Positions 6,275-14,122 of a DNA stretch of 24,901 nt are shown one piece after another. Position numbers and translations under genes: made by a program. Location of the stretch: positions 1 to 24,901 of IMG/VR virus record IMGVR_UViG_3300032163_000099, one strand, 5' to 3'. The notes beneath the pieces are model-generated. The model made no database searches. It was not told where the DNA came from and saw nothing but the letters and a program-made list of their open reading frames with translations. The stretch's first letter is position 1, and the number at the start of each line of letters is the position of its first letter. Source of the DNA: a virus.

Positions 6275-6705
6275 CGTATGGTCTCCTTTATCTCCCGATT
6301 CTTCTGGCGGGATCTTTGATTGACAATCCTGAAACAGGTCCGACATCGGCGCAGGATGCGCCCATTTGCACCGATGTAGGTGTACGTGTTCGCAAGATCA
6401 TAGGGATGCCCACGCCGACAGATCTGGTATCGCCCTCTGCGACGATTCTCGGCGTGTGTGACAACGCACAGGTGGGCAGGGTTCACACAGGATTGGTTCC
6501 TGCAAAGGTGGTCGATCTCTAGTCCAATTGGGATGGGGCCACACCACGTTCGATAGGAGAGTCTGTGGACATAGCGGCAGCGGCCAGAGATCCAGATATG
6601 CCCGTACCCGCGTCTGTTTTTGGCCCCAGTCCAAACCCAACAGCCATAGGGGTCCAACCGCACGCGGGACCAAAGGCGTTCGAACAGACCTGCGGCTGTT
6701 GTCAT
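6271..6705 (-). CDS. HNH homing-type endonuclease
   Basis: The 144-residue protein has the phage HNH_3-like layout: LWSRVRLDPYGCWVWTG (~11-27), a GYGHIWISG strand, YVHRLSYRTWCGPIPIG, the catalytic LEIDHLCRNQSCVNPAHLC segment and THAENRRRG. A second Cys cluster (CRRGHP, CRTC) gives a C-terminal zinc site. Such enzymes nick or cut DNA and promote their own inheritance. The gene is wedged between the deoxyribosyltransferase-like gene and the TIM-barrel gene with ATGA overlaps on both sides. Its base composition looks less GC-rich than theirs. Its first six residues (MTTAAG) equal those of the next gene. Confidence 0.88.
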   Translation of the reverse strand: MTTAAGLFERLWSRVRLDPYGCWVWTGAKNRRGYGHIWISGRCRYVHRLSYRTWCGPIPIGLEIDHLCRNQSCVNPAHLCVVTHAENRRRGRYQICRRGHPYDLANTYTYIGANGRILRRCRTCFRIVNQRSRQKNREIKETIR

Positions 6706-7178
6706 GTTTCCTCACTTTTCACGAGACGGTAGCCACGATCCAAGAAGGTGTCGAGAAACTCCACCGCCTCTTCAATGGTCTCTGCGAAGTAACCGGCGTA
6801 GTGTTTGCACCAAGGGTGATCCTTGGAGCGCGTACCCACCACCACCACCGGCTTATGGTAGGCACGTGCGGCGAGCATCCACTCAAAGGCCGTGCCCCAA
6901 CTCGCATGGTTTCCTGTTAGGACAAGGAGTACGTCACAGCGGGCGATGTCGTCCTCATCCCTCTGGACTAAAGCCGCCTCCGTGACCCCCAACAGCCGTG
7001 TGGTCTCCGGGCCGTCCATCGGGTCGGTCAATGTGCTGAGGATCTGCCGTCCCCGAAGAGGATCCAGCACATCCCAGCCCCGCTCCAGCAGGAGAATTGT
7101 GGCCTGGTGGCGCTCCTTTGCGGCGGCGGAGTACATACGGCCGGAAAGAGTGCCGGACAGGTAGACTACTCTTCGCAT
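6702..7178 (-). CDS. Nucleoside 2-deoxyribosyltransferase-like protein
   Basis: The protein (158 aa) starts with a Rossmann-like strand and loop (RRVVYLSGTLSGRMY), then WDVLDPLRGRQIL. The C-terminal half carries RDEDDIARCDVLLVLTG, HASWGTAFEWMLAARAYHKPVVVVG. This is the pattern of the nucleoside 2-deoxyribosyltransferase / DUF4406 superfamily, with the Asp that contacts the sugar and the Glu used as nucleophile (here in TAFEW). Family members cleave or exchange N-glycosidic bonds of deoxynucleosides or related nucleotides. A role in phage nucleotide metabolism is likely, but the substrate is unknown. It overlaps the MazG/Nmad1-like gene by 13 bases, suggesting joint expression. Confidence 0.7.
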   Translation of the reverse strand: MRRVVYLSGTLSGRMYSAAAKERHQATILLLERGWDVLDPLRGRQILSTLTDPMDGPETTRLLGVTEAALVQRDEDDIARCDVLLVLTGNHASWGTAFEWMLAARAYHKPVVVVGTRSKDHPWCKHYAGYFAETIEEAVEFLDTFLDRGYRLVKSEET

Positions 7179-7657
7179 GGTTGGTGTTCCTTTAGGATCT
7201 CCTCCATCCGACTCTCCTGCTCTGCGATGGGGATTCCCAGGTACTTGGCAACCTCGTCTGGTGTAAGTGGCACATCCGGTTCGAGACTGAGGCGCCGGAG
7301 GATCTGGTAGGCATCGACATTGGCGGCGTCGTGGTCTGCGATCTTCTCACGTACCTCTTCCTCGAAGAGAATCCAAGCAATCAAGGCGTAAACCGCTACG
7401 TCTCGGAAGGAGTCCACAATGGGTTCGTTCTTCAACTCGCCCTTCTTGAGGAAGGACTTGATCCGTGTCACCTTGTCGTTGAGGCGGATGACGGCCCCCA
7501 CCCAGGGTTCTACTCCAAAATCGCGGCTGGCGCGGATGTTGGCAAACGGATCTTCGTCTACGCCATAGTCATGCTGTTTGACCGAATGCAATTCGGCGAT
7601 CTGCTCCAGCTTCTCTAGGAAGCGGCGGTCGCCTCCGTGTTCAGCGAAGGTACACAT
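7166..7657 (-). CDS. MazG/Nmad1 (DUF1599)-like nucleotide metabolism protein
   Basis: Residues ~20-110 fit the all-helical family known as DUF1599 or nucleotide modification associated domain 1: VKQHDYGVDEDPFANIRAS, then WVGAVIRLNDKVTRIKSFLK and EPIVDSFRDVAVYALIAWIL. The D-x3-D near the last helix and the RLNDK helix correspond to the MazG-like metal site. MazG relatives hydrolyse nucleoside triphosphates, and the Nmad1 group is tied by genome context to modified phage nucleotides. The C-terminus (~120-163) is an extra acidic helical part. The neighbour downstream is deoxyribosyltransferase-like, which supports a nucleotide role. The start ATG lies 4 bases after the preceding stop with no strong ribosome binding site. 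Confidence 0.7.
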   Translation of the reverse strand: MCTFAEHGGDRRFLEKLEQIAELHSVKQHDYGVDEDPFANIRASRDFGVEPWVGAVIRLNDKVTRIKSFLKKGELKNEPIVDSFRDVAVYALIAWILFEEEVREKIADHDAANVDAYQILRRLSLEPDVPLTPDEVAKYLGIPIAEQESRMEEILKEHQPCEE

Positions 7658-7661
7658 GGGA

Positions 7662-7832
7662 CTAGTACACCCGGCGACCCAGGAAACTGATCATCAGCCC
7701 CCAGCACGACACCGCCCAGATGTTGAGTGGTCCGAGTTGAAGCTCGAAACCGGCGTCGTCCTCTGTCCAGTCAACACTTAGACCTAGGCCAAAGACGTTG
7801 TAACCCAGACAGAGGAATAGTGAGAACCTCAT
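7662..7832 (-). CDS. Small hydrophobic protein (56 aa), probably membrane-associated
   Basis: The protein starts MRFSLFLCLGYNVFGLGLSV, has an acidic middle (DWTEDDAGFEL) and ends with a second hydrophobic stretch (IWAVSCWGLMISFLG) before RRVY. This suggests two short membrane segments with an exposed acidic loop. The start ATG overlaps the metallophosphatase stop as ATGA, so translation is probably coupled. A longer in-frame start at 7853 lies within the upstream gene and is less likely. No family is recognised. Confidence 0.6.
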   Translation of the reverse strand: MRFSLFLCLGYNVFGLGLSVDWTEDDAGFELQLGPLNIWAVSCWGLMISFLGRRVY

Positions 7833-9004
7833 TCCTTCTCCTCCCCAATCCACCGCACCTGCCGAACCTCCTCAGCAGTGGCGAGATGGATGGTATGTTG
7901 GTGCGTCTTTCCGTACCGCGGATGGAACAGCATGAACTCCTGACTTGGTAGAGTTGCCGCCGCCCGCGACCTTTCCAGGGTTAATAGGGACGGGCCCACG
8001 AAAGAACCGTTCTGGATCACCTCACCGCCGATCTCTGACTCGGCGGACTGGCGCTCGTGCAGGTGGCCCTTGAAGTAGTAGTGGATAATCTCGCCCAGGA
8101 CAGAGTTGAGGCGCAACTTGTTGTCAAGGGCCCCAACGTAGGTCGAGTCAAGACCGCGGATGCCGTGCCCGTGCCGCCCGACGCACCGCCAGCCAAGGAT
8201 GTCCACCTTGGCCAGGAAACTGCGGTGGAGGTGGAAGTCGATGGAGCCGCCGGTCAAGGCATGTACGCCGTCGGCCGTCTCTTGCCAAGTGCCGCCACAG
8301 GCACCGCGGATGCGCTCGGCGATGATCTCCCAGGCAAACAGTTCGGCGTTGTCGGGGCCGTAGGAATCCCGCGCTCGTTCTGCCGTCCGGCCGTGGTTGC
8401 CCACGACCTTGTAGATGACGACCTTCTTGTACCGGCGCAGGAAGGAGATCAACACGTCGGTCATGTCCTCGACGAACCCCATGACCTGGAACAGGAGGGA
8501 CTCAGACATCTGGAGTGCCTGCGTCGGGAACATTCGGCCGTGACCCTCCAGTTCGTCGCCCAGGGCGAAGATGTGAAGGGTATCCAGGGGCACCCAGAGT
8601 TGATTCATCTGGGTGAACCGGAGGAGACCGTCCCGCCAGCGGGCCATCCGGTCGCGGGCGATGTCGATGTTGTACTCGCAGATGCCGGTTACACGTTTGT
8701 CCACTTTTGAGTAGTAATGGAGGTCGCTGAAAAGTGCCACCCCCTCCTGGGGAGTATCGAAGCCCATGTCCTCGATTCGGGTGGCAAAGATCTTGGGGGG
8801 AATAGGCGGTAACGGCACCCGCTCCCGGAGAAATCCGGACAGGCGGTCCAGTTGTTCCGCGGATAGATCGGTCTGTGGTTCGGTCGGCTTGTTAGCTATG
8901 CGACCGCCTGGGTGCTTGGGACAATACTTACTTGCGGATCTAGGGTTTGGCGGGGCGAAGATCTCGCCGCAGCCAGGGAACTGGCAGGGTCGTTCCCCAC
9001 GCAC
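7829..9004 (-). CDS. Calcineurin-like metallophosphatase with N-terminal zinc finger
   Basis: The 391-residue protein opens with a Cys/His cluster (CQFPGCGEIF, YCPKHPGG; residues ~7-32) and then contains the binuclear-metal phosphoesterase motifs in order: FSDLHYYSK (~92), LGDELEGHG (~147), VGNHGRT (~201), GRHGHG (~278) and FKGHLHERQ (~315). Members hydrolyse phosphomonoesters or diesters, including nucleic acids (Mre11/SbcD group). No SbcC-like partner gene is present in the window. A DNA-processing role is likely from its place directly after the polymerase. The start is GTG at 9004, preceded by AAGGGAGAGAG at good spacing. Confidence 0.78.
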   Translation of the reverse strand: MRGERPCQFPGCGEIFAPPNPRSASKYCPKHPGGRIANKPTEPQTDLSAEQLDRLSGFLRERVPLPPIPPKIFATRIEDMGFDTPQEGVALFSDLHYYSKVDKRVTGICEYNIDIARDRMARWRDGLLRFTQMNQLWVPLDTLHIFALGDELEGHGRMFPTQALQMSESLLFQVMGFVEDMTDVLISFLRRYKKVVIYKVVGNHGRTAERARDSYGPDNAELFAWEIIAERIRGACGGTWQETADGVHALTGGSIDFHLHRSFLAKVDILGWRCVGRHGHGIRGLDSTYVGALDNKLRLNSVLGEIIHYYFKGHLHERQSAESEIGGEVIQNGSFVGPSLLTLERSRAAATLPSQEFMLFHPRYGKTHQHTIHLATAEEVRQVRWIGEEKE

Positions 9005-9090
9005 GGGCTCTCTCCCTTCGGGGTAACAGGCCTACGGCGGCTCGCCGCCCACCGTGGGCCCTTCTCACACTCTCAGGATAGCATATTTCG
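9005..9090 (-). promoter_or_regulatory. 86-base leader with short hairpin upstream of the metallophosphatase
   Basis: This is one of the few gaps between genes. It holds an inverted repeat (GGCGG and CCGCC around CTCG, 9036-9049) with no T-run, so it is a poor intrinsic terminator. An A/T-rich patch (GAAATATGCTATCC on the minus strand, near 9070-9083) could contain a -10 box, without a clear -35. The ribosome binding site is GGGAGAGAG. The minus-strand string GGGCGGCGA also precedes the RecA gene. A leader element or weak promoter is possible. Confidence 0.35.
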
Positions 9091-11880
9091 CTAGTCTTGG
9101 TCTTCCTTCCGCAGGTCGAGGATGTCTCCCCTGGCTGTCAGTTTGAATATCTCGTCGCCCCAATAAGGGCCCCAAGAGATTTCCACCGGCACGGCCCAGC
9201 CGAGGCGGGAACCATCCGGCAGGATCAAGGTCAGCGCCGTCTGCTCCCAGAGGTGCTTGATGATCCTGGCAGTCTCCTCCGCGTAGGCGTGGTCCGGCCA
9301 GTAGAACTCAAACGTAATGGAGTCATGGACGGAGATCACGGGGTAACATTGCCGCTGCTTCAGGGTTGGTGAGGCCTCTGTTAGAATGTGTGCCACACTG
9401 TGCAGCGTCGAACAACCTGATTGGATGGGGTAGTTGATTCCTTCGCGTATGAGTGCCTCCAAGTCATTGAACCGCCGCATGGCCTTGAGCAGTGACGCCG
9501 CCGGGAAGTGGCGCCGCTGACCGAAGATGTTGTCTCGGTGGCCCAGTTCGATCACGTCCCTTCGCGCTTGGGCGAAGTAGGAGGGCAGGCTGGCAACGAC
9601 CTGCATGTAGCGGATTCGGATCTCCTGTGCCTCTTCCAGACTGCAATCGAGACGGTCGGCGATCCCTTCATCGGTGAGTCCGTACCCAATGCCGAACACA
9701 AGTGTCTTTCCATGCCGCCGGAGGTCAGCATGTGCTTCCTTCCACTCGAAGTCCGTCATCTCCGGGTCAACTGGCCAGATAGCACGAGAGATGTAGACAT
9801 GGACATCCTGGCCGCTGGTGAGCACCTTCAGCAGGCCATCGTCCCCGGCCATGTACGCCAACCCCCAGACCTCCGCTTGGCTCCAGTCGGCGGTCATAAG
9901 GCCAAAACCTTCCGGTGCCATGAATGTCCGGCGGAAGGCGTCCTTGGTTCCCAGTTCCGGAATCTCCACATTGGCGGGTTGGTTCTGCATGTTCGGGTCG
10001 GCGGAGGATAGGCGGGTTGTCTCAGCACCACCGGGACGGTAAGTGCTACGAACGCGATTGTCTGATTCGATGAAGCGGGCAAGGCCCCCCGCACCATTAC
10101 TACCGTCGAGGTAGGTGCCCTTGGCCTTCCGTAGTTCCTTGAGTTCCACCAGGATGGGCAGGATGGGATGGTCAACCTGAGAACGAACGGCAGCAAGGGC
10201 ATCCGCCCCCGTCTGCTCGTGCTCGAAGCAGAGGCCCACGTCGCAGGCCTCACATCCGCGCCCGCCATCAGTCTTGAAGCCACTCTTGGGCAACCCCAAC
10301 TCCTCGAAGAGGATGCGTTGGAGGTTCTTGTGGTACATGTAGTTCCAGGGTGCCTTGGTCTCTGGCAGAGGGATGGCCCAGAGCCGTGCCTCCGCGTCCG
10401 CGATGCGCTGGGAGTAGTGGGCGCAGAGTTTCTCGAAGTAGTCCGTGTCCACCAGGACGCCGCGCTTCTCCATCTCCCAGCAGCAGCGTATGAGGGGCTG
10501 GATGATCGCCTCCGATGCCCAGCGCGTACCCTCGGCATCGGCCTTCGCCCGTAGGACAGGGACCACCCGCTCCACGGCGTCGGCGTCGGCGGCACTGTAC
10601 TTCCAAAGCACGTCATCCGGGGCCTCCGACATCTTCCGCTTGTTGCTGCTGACGGCGTTGACTTCTGCCTCGTAGTAGGGCATCGGCGGGTCGGCATAGC
10701 GGGCCGTCAGAATGGAAAGACTATGGCGCTTGGTCTTCCGTGCCTCCGGCGGCATGGCTGTCTCTGCGACCGCATGGTGCAGGAGCATGGTGTCTTCAAT
10801 CTGGCCCTTGATCTCGATGCCGAAGGCGGTGGCGGCCGTCACGAAAGGCCAGTCCGGGCTCCGCTCCAGGAAGCGGAGGTCGAAGATTCCGTTTTGGAGT
10901 ACCTTCTTCTTATCCGAGCCAAAGATCTCCTTCAGGATGGTGATGACCTGGGGCCATTCGTCATCCGCCCAGTGGGAATCAACCCCGGATTTTGGTACTT
11001 CCACGAGGTAGGGCGGGCCGGATGGGGGCGCAGACATGAGGATGATCTCCGCCGGGGTCTTCGGTGGGCGTTTGCCCTCCAATAGGTTCTTGGCCACCCG
11101 CGGACTGATCTCCACGATGTCCTCCGCTACCCGCTGGTGCGACAGGAGCGGAACCACGAATCCCTCGCTGGGCTCGGTGGAGAAGGAAAGGCAGAGGATT
11201 TCATCGTGCCGCCAGTCAAGGCCGGTGGTCTCCGAATCCGCCGCAATTTCCCGCGTGGACGGATGGAGTAGGTAGTCTCTAAGGTCGGTGAGCTGGGCCA
11301 GTGTGGTGATGGCGGAGTAATCACCAAGGCGGGGCTGACCCAGCTCTCCCGACGCTATGCGGAGGGCCTTCTCGAAGTGGGCCTGCACGGTGTCGGCGAC
11401 GTGCCACTGGCCACGCAACAAGAAGGCCGGATGGTAGCTCGGAATGAATGGGATTCCTGTCTCTGGCTGAGTGAGTGTCTGGCCCAGTACCGAACTCAGG
11501 GTCACGGTCTGGCCGTAGACGCTTTGCAGGGCGACATCGCCCAGGGTGACGATGATTAGCGGGGCCACCTCCTTGATCTCTTCAATGAGGTACGGGCGGC
11601 AGGTCCGGATCTCGGCCACTGTTGGGCGCCGGTTGCCGGGTGGGTGACAGCGGATGGCGTTGGCTAGGTAGACGCCTTGTGCCGGGATGTTGGCCATGTC
11701 GCAGAGCAACCGGAGGAGGTGCCCGCTGGGGCCTACAAAGGCCTTACCTTGGAGGTCTTCCTCTTCGCCTGGCGCAAGTCCGACGAACATAATGAAGGCG
11801 GGGGTTCCACGACCGCCGACTATGCGCTTGCGGCACTTCGAGAGAGCAGGACATAAGTTACAGTCTGGGGCGGGGGGCAT
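9091..11880 (-). CDS. Uracil-DNA glycosylase / family A DNA polymerase fusion
   Basis: Residues ~1-175 are a family 4 uracil-DNA glycosylase-like domain: CNLC at 7-10, LAPGEEEDLQGKAFVGPSG, NAIRCHPPGNRRP and TCRPYL (the four Cys expected to bind an iron-sulfur cluster), VTLGDVAL and YHPAFLLR. A 3'-5' exonuclease domain follows with D215-S-E217, QNGIFDLRFL and YSAADADA. The polymerase domain has TTRLSSADPNMQNQP, motif A around D665 (TADWSQAEVW), motif B RRHGKTLVFGIGYG and motif C VHD with D853. All catalytic residues look intact. This is the replicative polymerase; the same domain order is known from the SPO1-type phage polymerase. A Cys/His cluster (C543, C546, C551, H554) sits in the thumb-to-palm region. 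The start has GAGGAA 7 bases upstream. Confidence 0.95.
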   Translation of the reverse strand: MPPAPDCNLCPALSKCRKRIVGGRGTPAFIMFVGLAPGEEEDLQGKAFVGPSGHLLRLLCDMANIPAQGVYLANAIRCHPPGNRRPTVAEIRTCRPYLIEEIKEVAPLIIVTLGDVALQSVYGQTVTLSSVLGQTLTQPETGIPFIPSYHPAFLLRGQWHVADTVQAHFEKALRIASGELGQPRLGDYSAITTLAQLTDLRDYLLHPSTREIAADSETTGLDWRHDEILCLSFSTEPSEGFVVPLLSHQRVAEDIVEISPRVAKNLLEGKRPPKTPAEIILMSAPPSGPPYLVEVPKSGVDSHWADDEWPQVITILKEIFGSDKKKVLQNGIFDLRFLERSPDWPFVTAATAFGIEIKGQIEDTMLLHHAVAETAMPPEARKTKRHSLSILTARYADPPMPYYEAEVNAVSSNKRKMSEAPDDVLWKYSAADADAVERVVPVLRAKADAEGTRWASEAIIQPLIRCCWEMEKRGVLVDTDYFEKLCAHYSQRIADAEARLWAIPLPETKAPWNYMYHKNLQRILFEELGLPKSGFKTDGGRGCEACDVGLCFEHEQTGADALAAVRSQVDHPILPILVELKELRKAKGTYLDGSNGAGGLARFIESDNRVRSTYRPGGAETTRLSSADPNMQNQPANVEIPELGTKDAFRRTFMAPEGFGLMTADWSQAEVWGLAYMAGDDGLLKVLTSGQDVHVYISRAIWPVDPEMTDFEWKEAHADLRRHGKTLVFGIGYGLTDEGIADRLDCSLEEAQEIRIRYMQVVASLPSYFAQARRDVIELGHRDNIFGQRRHFPAASLLKAMRRFNDLEALIREGINYPIQSGCSTLHSVAHILTEASPTLKQRQCYPVISVHDSITFEFYWPDHAYAEETARIIKHLWEQTALTLILPDGSRLGWAVPVEISWGPYWGDEIFKLTARGDILDLRKEDQD

Positions 11881-11883
11881 TGT

Positions 11884-12090
11884 CTATTCCTCTAGGTCTA
11901 CTGTTACCCTGGCCCTGTGTATCGGGTCTATCACCAAACTGTCCACCCATGCCTCCGGCCCCATCGGGCAGAGGTTGTCCCGTTTCACGTCGCAGTTGAG
12001 GCAGGTCTGGTGCGTCAACTCCATGTACTTCCCATCCTGCCAGACGTACACGGGATCGCTCAGGAGCCAGTGGTGCGGGCACCCACTCAC
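11884..12090 (-). CDS. Small cysteine-rich protein (68 aa)
   Basis: The protein starts MSGCPHHWLLSDP and carries CPHH, then CLNCDVKRDNLCP, which could bind one zinc ion. An acidic C-terminus ends VTVDLEE. No family is recognised, though CxxC proteins of this size next to polymerases are common in phages. It starts with GTG in a GTGA overlap with the resolvase-like gene, with GGAGAA upstream, and lies 3 bases before the polymerase start. Confidence 0.68.
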   Translation of the reverse strand: MSGCPHHWLLSDPVYVWQDGKYMELTHQTCLNCDVKRDNLCPMGPEAWVDSLVIDPIHRARVTVDLEE

Positions 12091-12380
12091 AAGGACTTCT
12101 CCTTATCGGCCGGGCGGTAGACGAGCTTGTGTCCTTCTTTCACAGCCAGGAGTGCCTCAGCCCCAACACTGTCTGCTATGGCAGCCAGGGCGATTCCCTC
12201 ACGCTTGTAGCGGGCTGAGTTGGCCTTACACTGAATCAGGAGCGGTGGCTCCCCTGCCTTGAGGCACAAGAGATCGGCGGGCCCATGACTTCCAGCGGCG
12301 CGTATCACAAACCAACCACGAGACTCCATGTCCTTGCGGACTCGAACCTCGAACCGATACCCTTGGGCGTATCGGGTCAT
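12087..12380 (-). CDS. Hjc-like Holliday junction resolvase / PD-(D/E)XK nuclease
   Basis: This 97-residue protein matches the small resolvase fold: YAQGYRFEVRVRKDMESRGW (with the first acidic residue at Glu11), FVIRAAGSHGPADLLCLK (catalytic Asp in GPADLL), and PLLIQCKANS, where QCK replaces the more usual ExK. LLAVKEGHKLVYRP closes the fold. Such enzymes cut four-way DNA junctions and act at the end of recombination or before packaging. The gene sits between polymerase and exonuclease/RecA genes, which supports this. An ATP-independent VRR-NUC-type nuclease is the main alternative. Both ends overlap neighbours. Confidence 0.78.
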   Translation of the reverse strand: MTRYAQGYRFEVRVRKDMESRGWFVIRAAGSHGPADLLCLKAGEPPLLIQCKANSARYKREGIALAAIADSVGAEALLAVKEGHKLVYRPADKEKSL

Positions 12381-12571
12381 GGTTCGTCCTTCCCTTCGGC
12401 CTCAACCACCAATTCGAGGATCACATCAGCCGGAACTCCGCGGACCAGATATTCCTTGACCTTCTCAAGAATCTGATAGGAACGCAGACAGGACTCGTGA
12501 ACGCCACTACATTCACGCGGAACCTCAGTTACAGATGTCGGCAGGGTTCGAATGTGGGTCCACGTGCTCAC
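12377..12571 (-). CDS. Protein of unknown function (64 aa)
   Basis: The protein has a GTG start with a strong GGAGGT 6 to 8 bases upstream and a GTGA overlap with the preceding stop. It contains a helical, charged part (CLRSYQILEKVKEYLVRG, then ADVILELVVEAEGKDEP). No motif links it to a known family. Both overlaps place it in the recombination operon. Confidence 0.65.
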   Translation of the reverse strand: MSTWTHIRTLPTSVTEVPRECSGVHESCLRSYQILEKVKEYLVRGVPADVILELVVEAEGKDEP

Positions 12572-12792
12572 GACATGACCTCCGCAACAGGTTCGACTGT
12601 CAATACCTCGATCTCGCCGCCGGTGATCGGGCGCCGGGCGTTCTTGATCTGCACTCGGCGGCTCTTCTGGGTGGCTTCTCTGGCCGCCGTATCAATGCGG
12701 CTGTTCTCGTCGTATCCGTGGCAGTTCACGTCCACTTCTCCGATGACAGTGGTGCGTACACGGACACGGTACTTGCGGGTTGCCCAACTCAT
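12568..12792 (-). CDS. Protein of unknown function (74 aa)
   Basis: The protein is basic and beta-rich in appearance: MSWATRKYRVRVRTTVIGEV, then NCHGYDENSRIDTAAREATQ, RRVQIKNARRPITGGEIEVL. The pattern is similar to small single-domain phage proteins of unknown role. A GGAGCTAA ribosome binding site precedes the ATG, and it lies 5 bases after the coiled-coil gene. No function is assigned. Confidence 0.65.
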   Translation of the reverse strand: MSWATRKYRVRVRTTVIGEVDVNCHGYDENSRIDTAAREATQKSRRVQIKNARRPITGGEIEVLTVEPVAEVMS

Positions 12793-12797
12793 AGTTC

Positions 12798-13520
12798 TTA
12801 GCTCCTCGGCCGGGGCGGGGCCAAGTCTCTCGACCCGCCGGCGGCCACTACCTGCTCAGGCACAGCCCGAACGCCCGGATAATCTAGCGCCGTTTTCAGG
12901 GCGCGGGCTTGGGCGTTCAGGATCGTCATGTCGGGTACGAGCACCACATCCGGAACATGGCCTGCGGCCACGGCCTGGATGAGCGCCATCTTGTCCACGA
13001 CCTCGGCGTGCCAGGTCTGCCGCGTTGACAGACCTGAGATTCTGGGCGTGTCAGATACGACGATAGGGGCAACGATCATGAACGCCTGGTCCTCCAGGGC
13101 TTCGGCCATCTCCTCCTTGCCAGCGGCTTCCGCTCGTGCCGACCGTGCCAGCAGGCGCTCTTGCTCCTTGCGGGCCTGCTCGCGCAGTCGGGCCTCTTCC
13201 TCGGATCGGAGACGTTCCTGCTCCCTCTGGTAGCCGAGGATGCCGCGCTTGATGGCGGACTCAGCATTGACCAACAGGGACATAGGCCGCTCAAAGAGGG
13301 CCATGATCCTTCTCTTGGTCTCATCGATGGGGCGTGTCAAGGAGCGGCGTAGGTCGTCCAGCTCCTTGCTCCGTCCCTTGATGCGCTGGAGGGTGGCCGC
13401 CGCATCCTCGTAGTCATCGGCCGTCACGATATGAACCTCGGTAGGGATGGCCACAACCATCTTCTCGGTGTCGGCCGTGAAGGTCTGAACCTTCATGCTG
13501 TCGTTGGGATCGATTGTCAT
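12798..13520 (-). CDS. Coiled-coil phage protein linked to recombination genes
   Basis: The protein (240 aa) has an N-terminal helical part (DDYEDAAATLQRIKGRSKEL, RRSLTRPIDETKRRIMALF), a long charged coiled coil (YQREQERLRSEEEARLREQ to about residue 135) and a C-terminal domain with RQTWHAEVVDKMALIQAVA and NAQARALKTALDYPGVRAV. This layout is common in phages beside exonuclease and recombinase genes; its biochemical role is not established. Here it directly follows a PD-(D/E)XK exonuclease with an ATGA overlap. GGAGGAG stands about 10 bases before the chosen ATG. A longer in-frame start at 13577 lies inside the exonuclease gene. Confidence 0.72.
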   Translation of the reverse strand: MTIDPNDSMKVQTFTADTEKMVVAIPTEVHIVTADDYEDAAATLQRIKGRSKELDDLRRSLTRPIDETKRRIMALFERPMSLLVNAESAIKRGILGYQREQERLRSEEEARLREQARKEQERLLARSARAEAAGKEEMAEALEDQAFMIVAPIVVSDTPRISGLSTRQTWHAEVVDKMALIQAVAAGHVPDVVLVPDMTILNAQARALKTALDYPGVRAVPEQVVAAGGSRDLAPPRPRS

Positions 13521-14122
13521 CTGATGTTTCTCCTCCGCCATGAATAGAGATTGAGTGCCGACAGGAACGCAGACCAATCGCCGGCATCATCCTTATACTG
13601 GTGCAACTTGTACTTGCCGTCGGCGCCGAGCTGGATGGCCCACCGCTCTTTGACCCGAACGGCGTGCCGCTCGTTGTAGGCGACCTGATAGGCCGCGAGC
13701 TGGAGTGCCGTCACCGGATTAAGAGCGGCGCCGGTCTTGATGTCCAGGACCACCCGTACTCCCCGGAGTTCGCCGATGCGATCGATGGTTCCCGCGTAGC
13801 GATGCCGCACTGAGTAGACCTGAACCTCGACACCTTCTGGAACGAACTTGGCCTCTTCTCGAAACTTCACCCAGGCGCGGACGTAGGGTTCGAGAACCGT
13901 ATCCGCCTGCACCTCCTCCAGGGTCAGGGTATCCCTGTCGTAGAGTGCAGTTGCCGTGTGGACTAAGGTGCCGCGCTCCTGCGCCGCAGCCATGATCTCT
14001 TCGCCGACGCCCAGGAAGTCGTTGATGCCAGCCATTACCTGAGTGACGCCGGGGATACGGAGCCCCTTCAGGTAATAGGAATGGGTCTGGCCGTCGTAGC
14101 GGAAGTCTACTGCTCCAGGCAT
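13517..14122 (-). CDS. PD-(D/E)XK exonuclease, RecB/Cas4-like
   Basis: The 201-residue protein shows the family order: IPGVTQVM near the start, AQERGTLVHTATALYDR (the RG-x-x-H helix), EGVEVQVYSVRHRYAGTIDR with the catalytic Asp in GTIDR, VVLDIKTGA (D-x-K catalytic pair), and LQLAAYQVAYNE. Members degrade or resect DNA ends and in phages usually feed a strand-annealing or RecA-type recombinase. The RecA-like and SSB genes lie just upstream. The ATG at 14122 has AAAGGAAC upstream and a 16-base overlap with the previous gene; the longer frame to 14209 lacks support. Confidence 0.82.
   Translation of the reverse strand: MPGAVDFRYDGQTHSYYLKGLRIPGVTQVMAGINDFLGVGEEIMAAAQERGTLVHTATALYDRDTLTLEEVQADTVLEPYVRAWVKFREEAKFVPEGVEVQVYSVRHRYAGTIDRIGELRGVRVVLDIKTGAALNPVTALQLAAYQVAYNERHAVRVKERWAIQLGADGKYKLHQYKDDAGDWSAFLSALNLYSWRRRNIR

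Noticed and set aside
8057-8710. Plus-strand frame of 217 codons
   Set aside because: It lies opposite the metallophosphatase motifs; its translation is a Val/Gly/Asp-rich shadow of a high-GC gene.
9036-9049. Intrinsic terminator after the polymerase gene
   Set aside because: The stem is only 5 to 6 base pairs and has no T-run on either side.
9894-10697. A minus-strand frame of 267 codons inside the polymerase
   Set aside because: It is an Arg/Pro/Ser-rich shadow in another frame of the verified polymerase domain.
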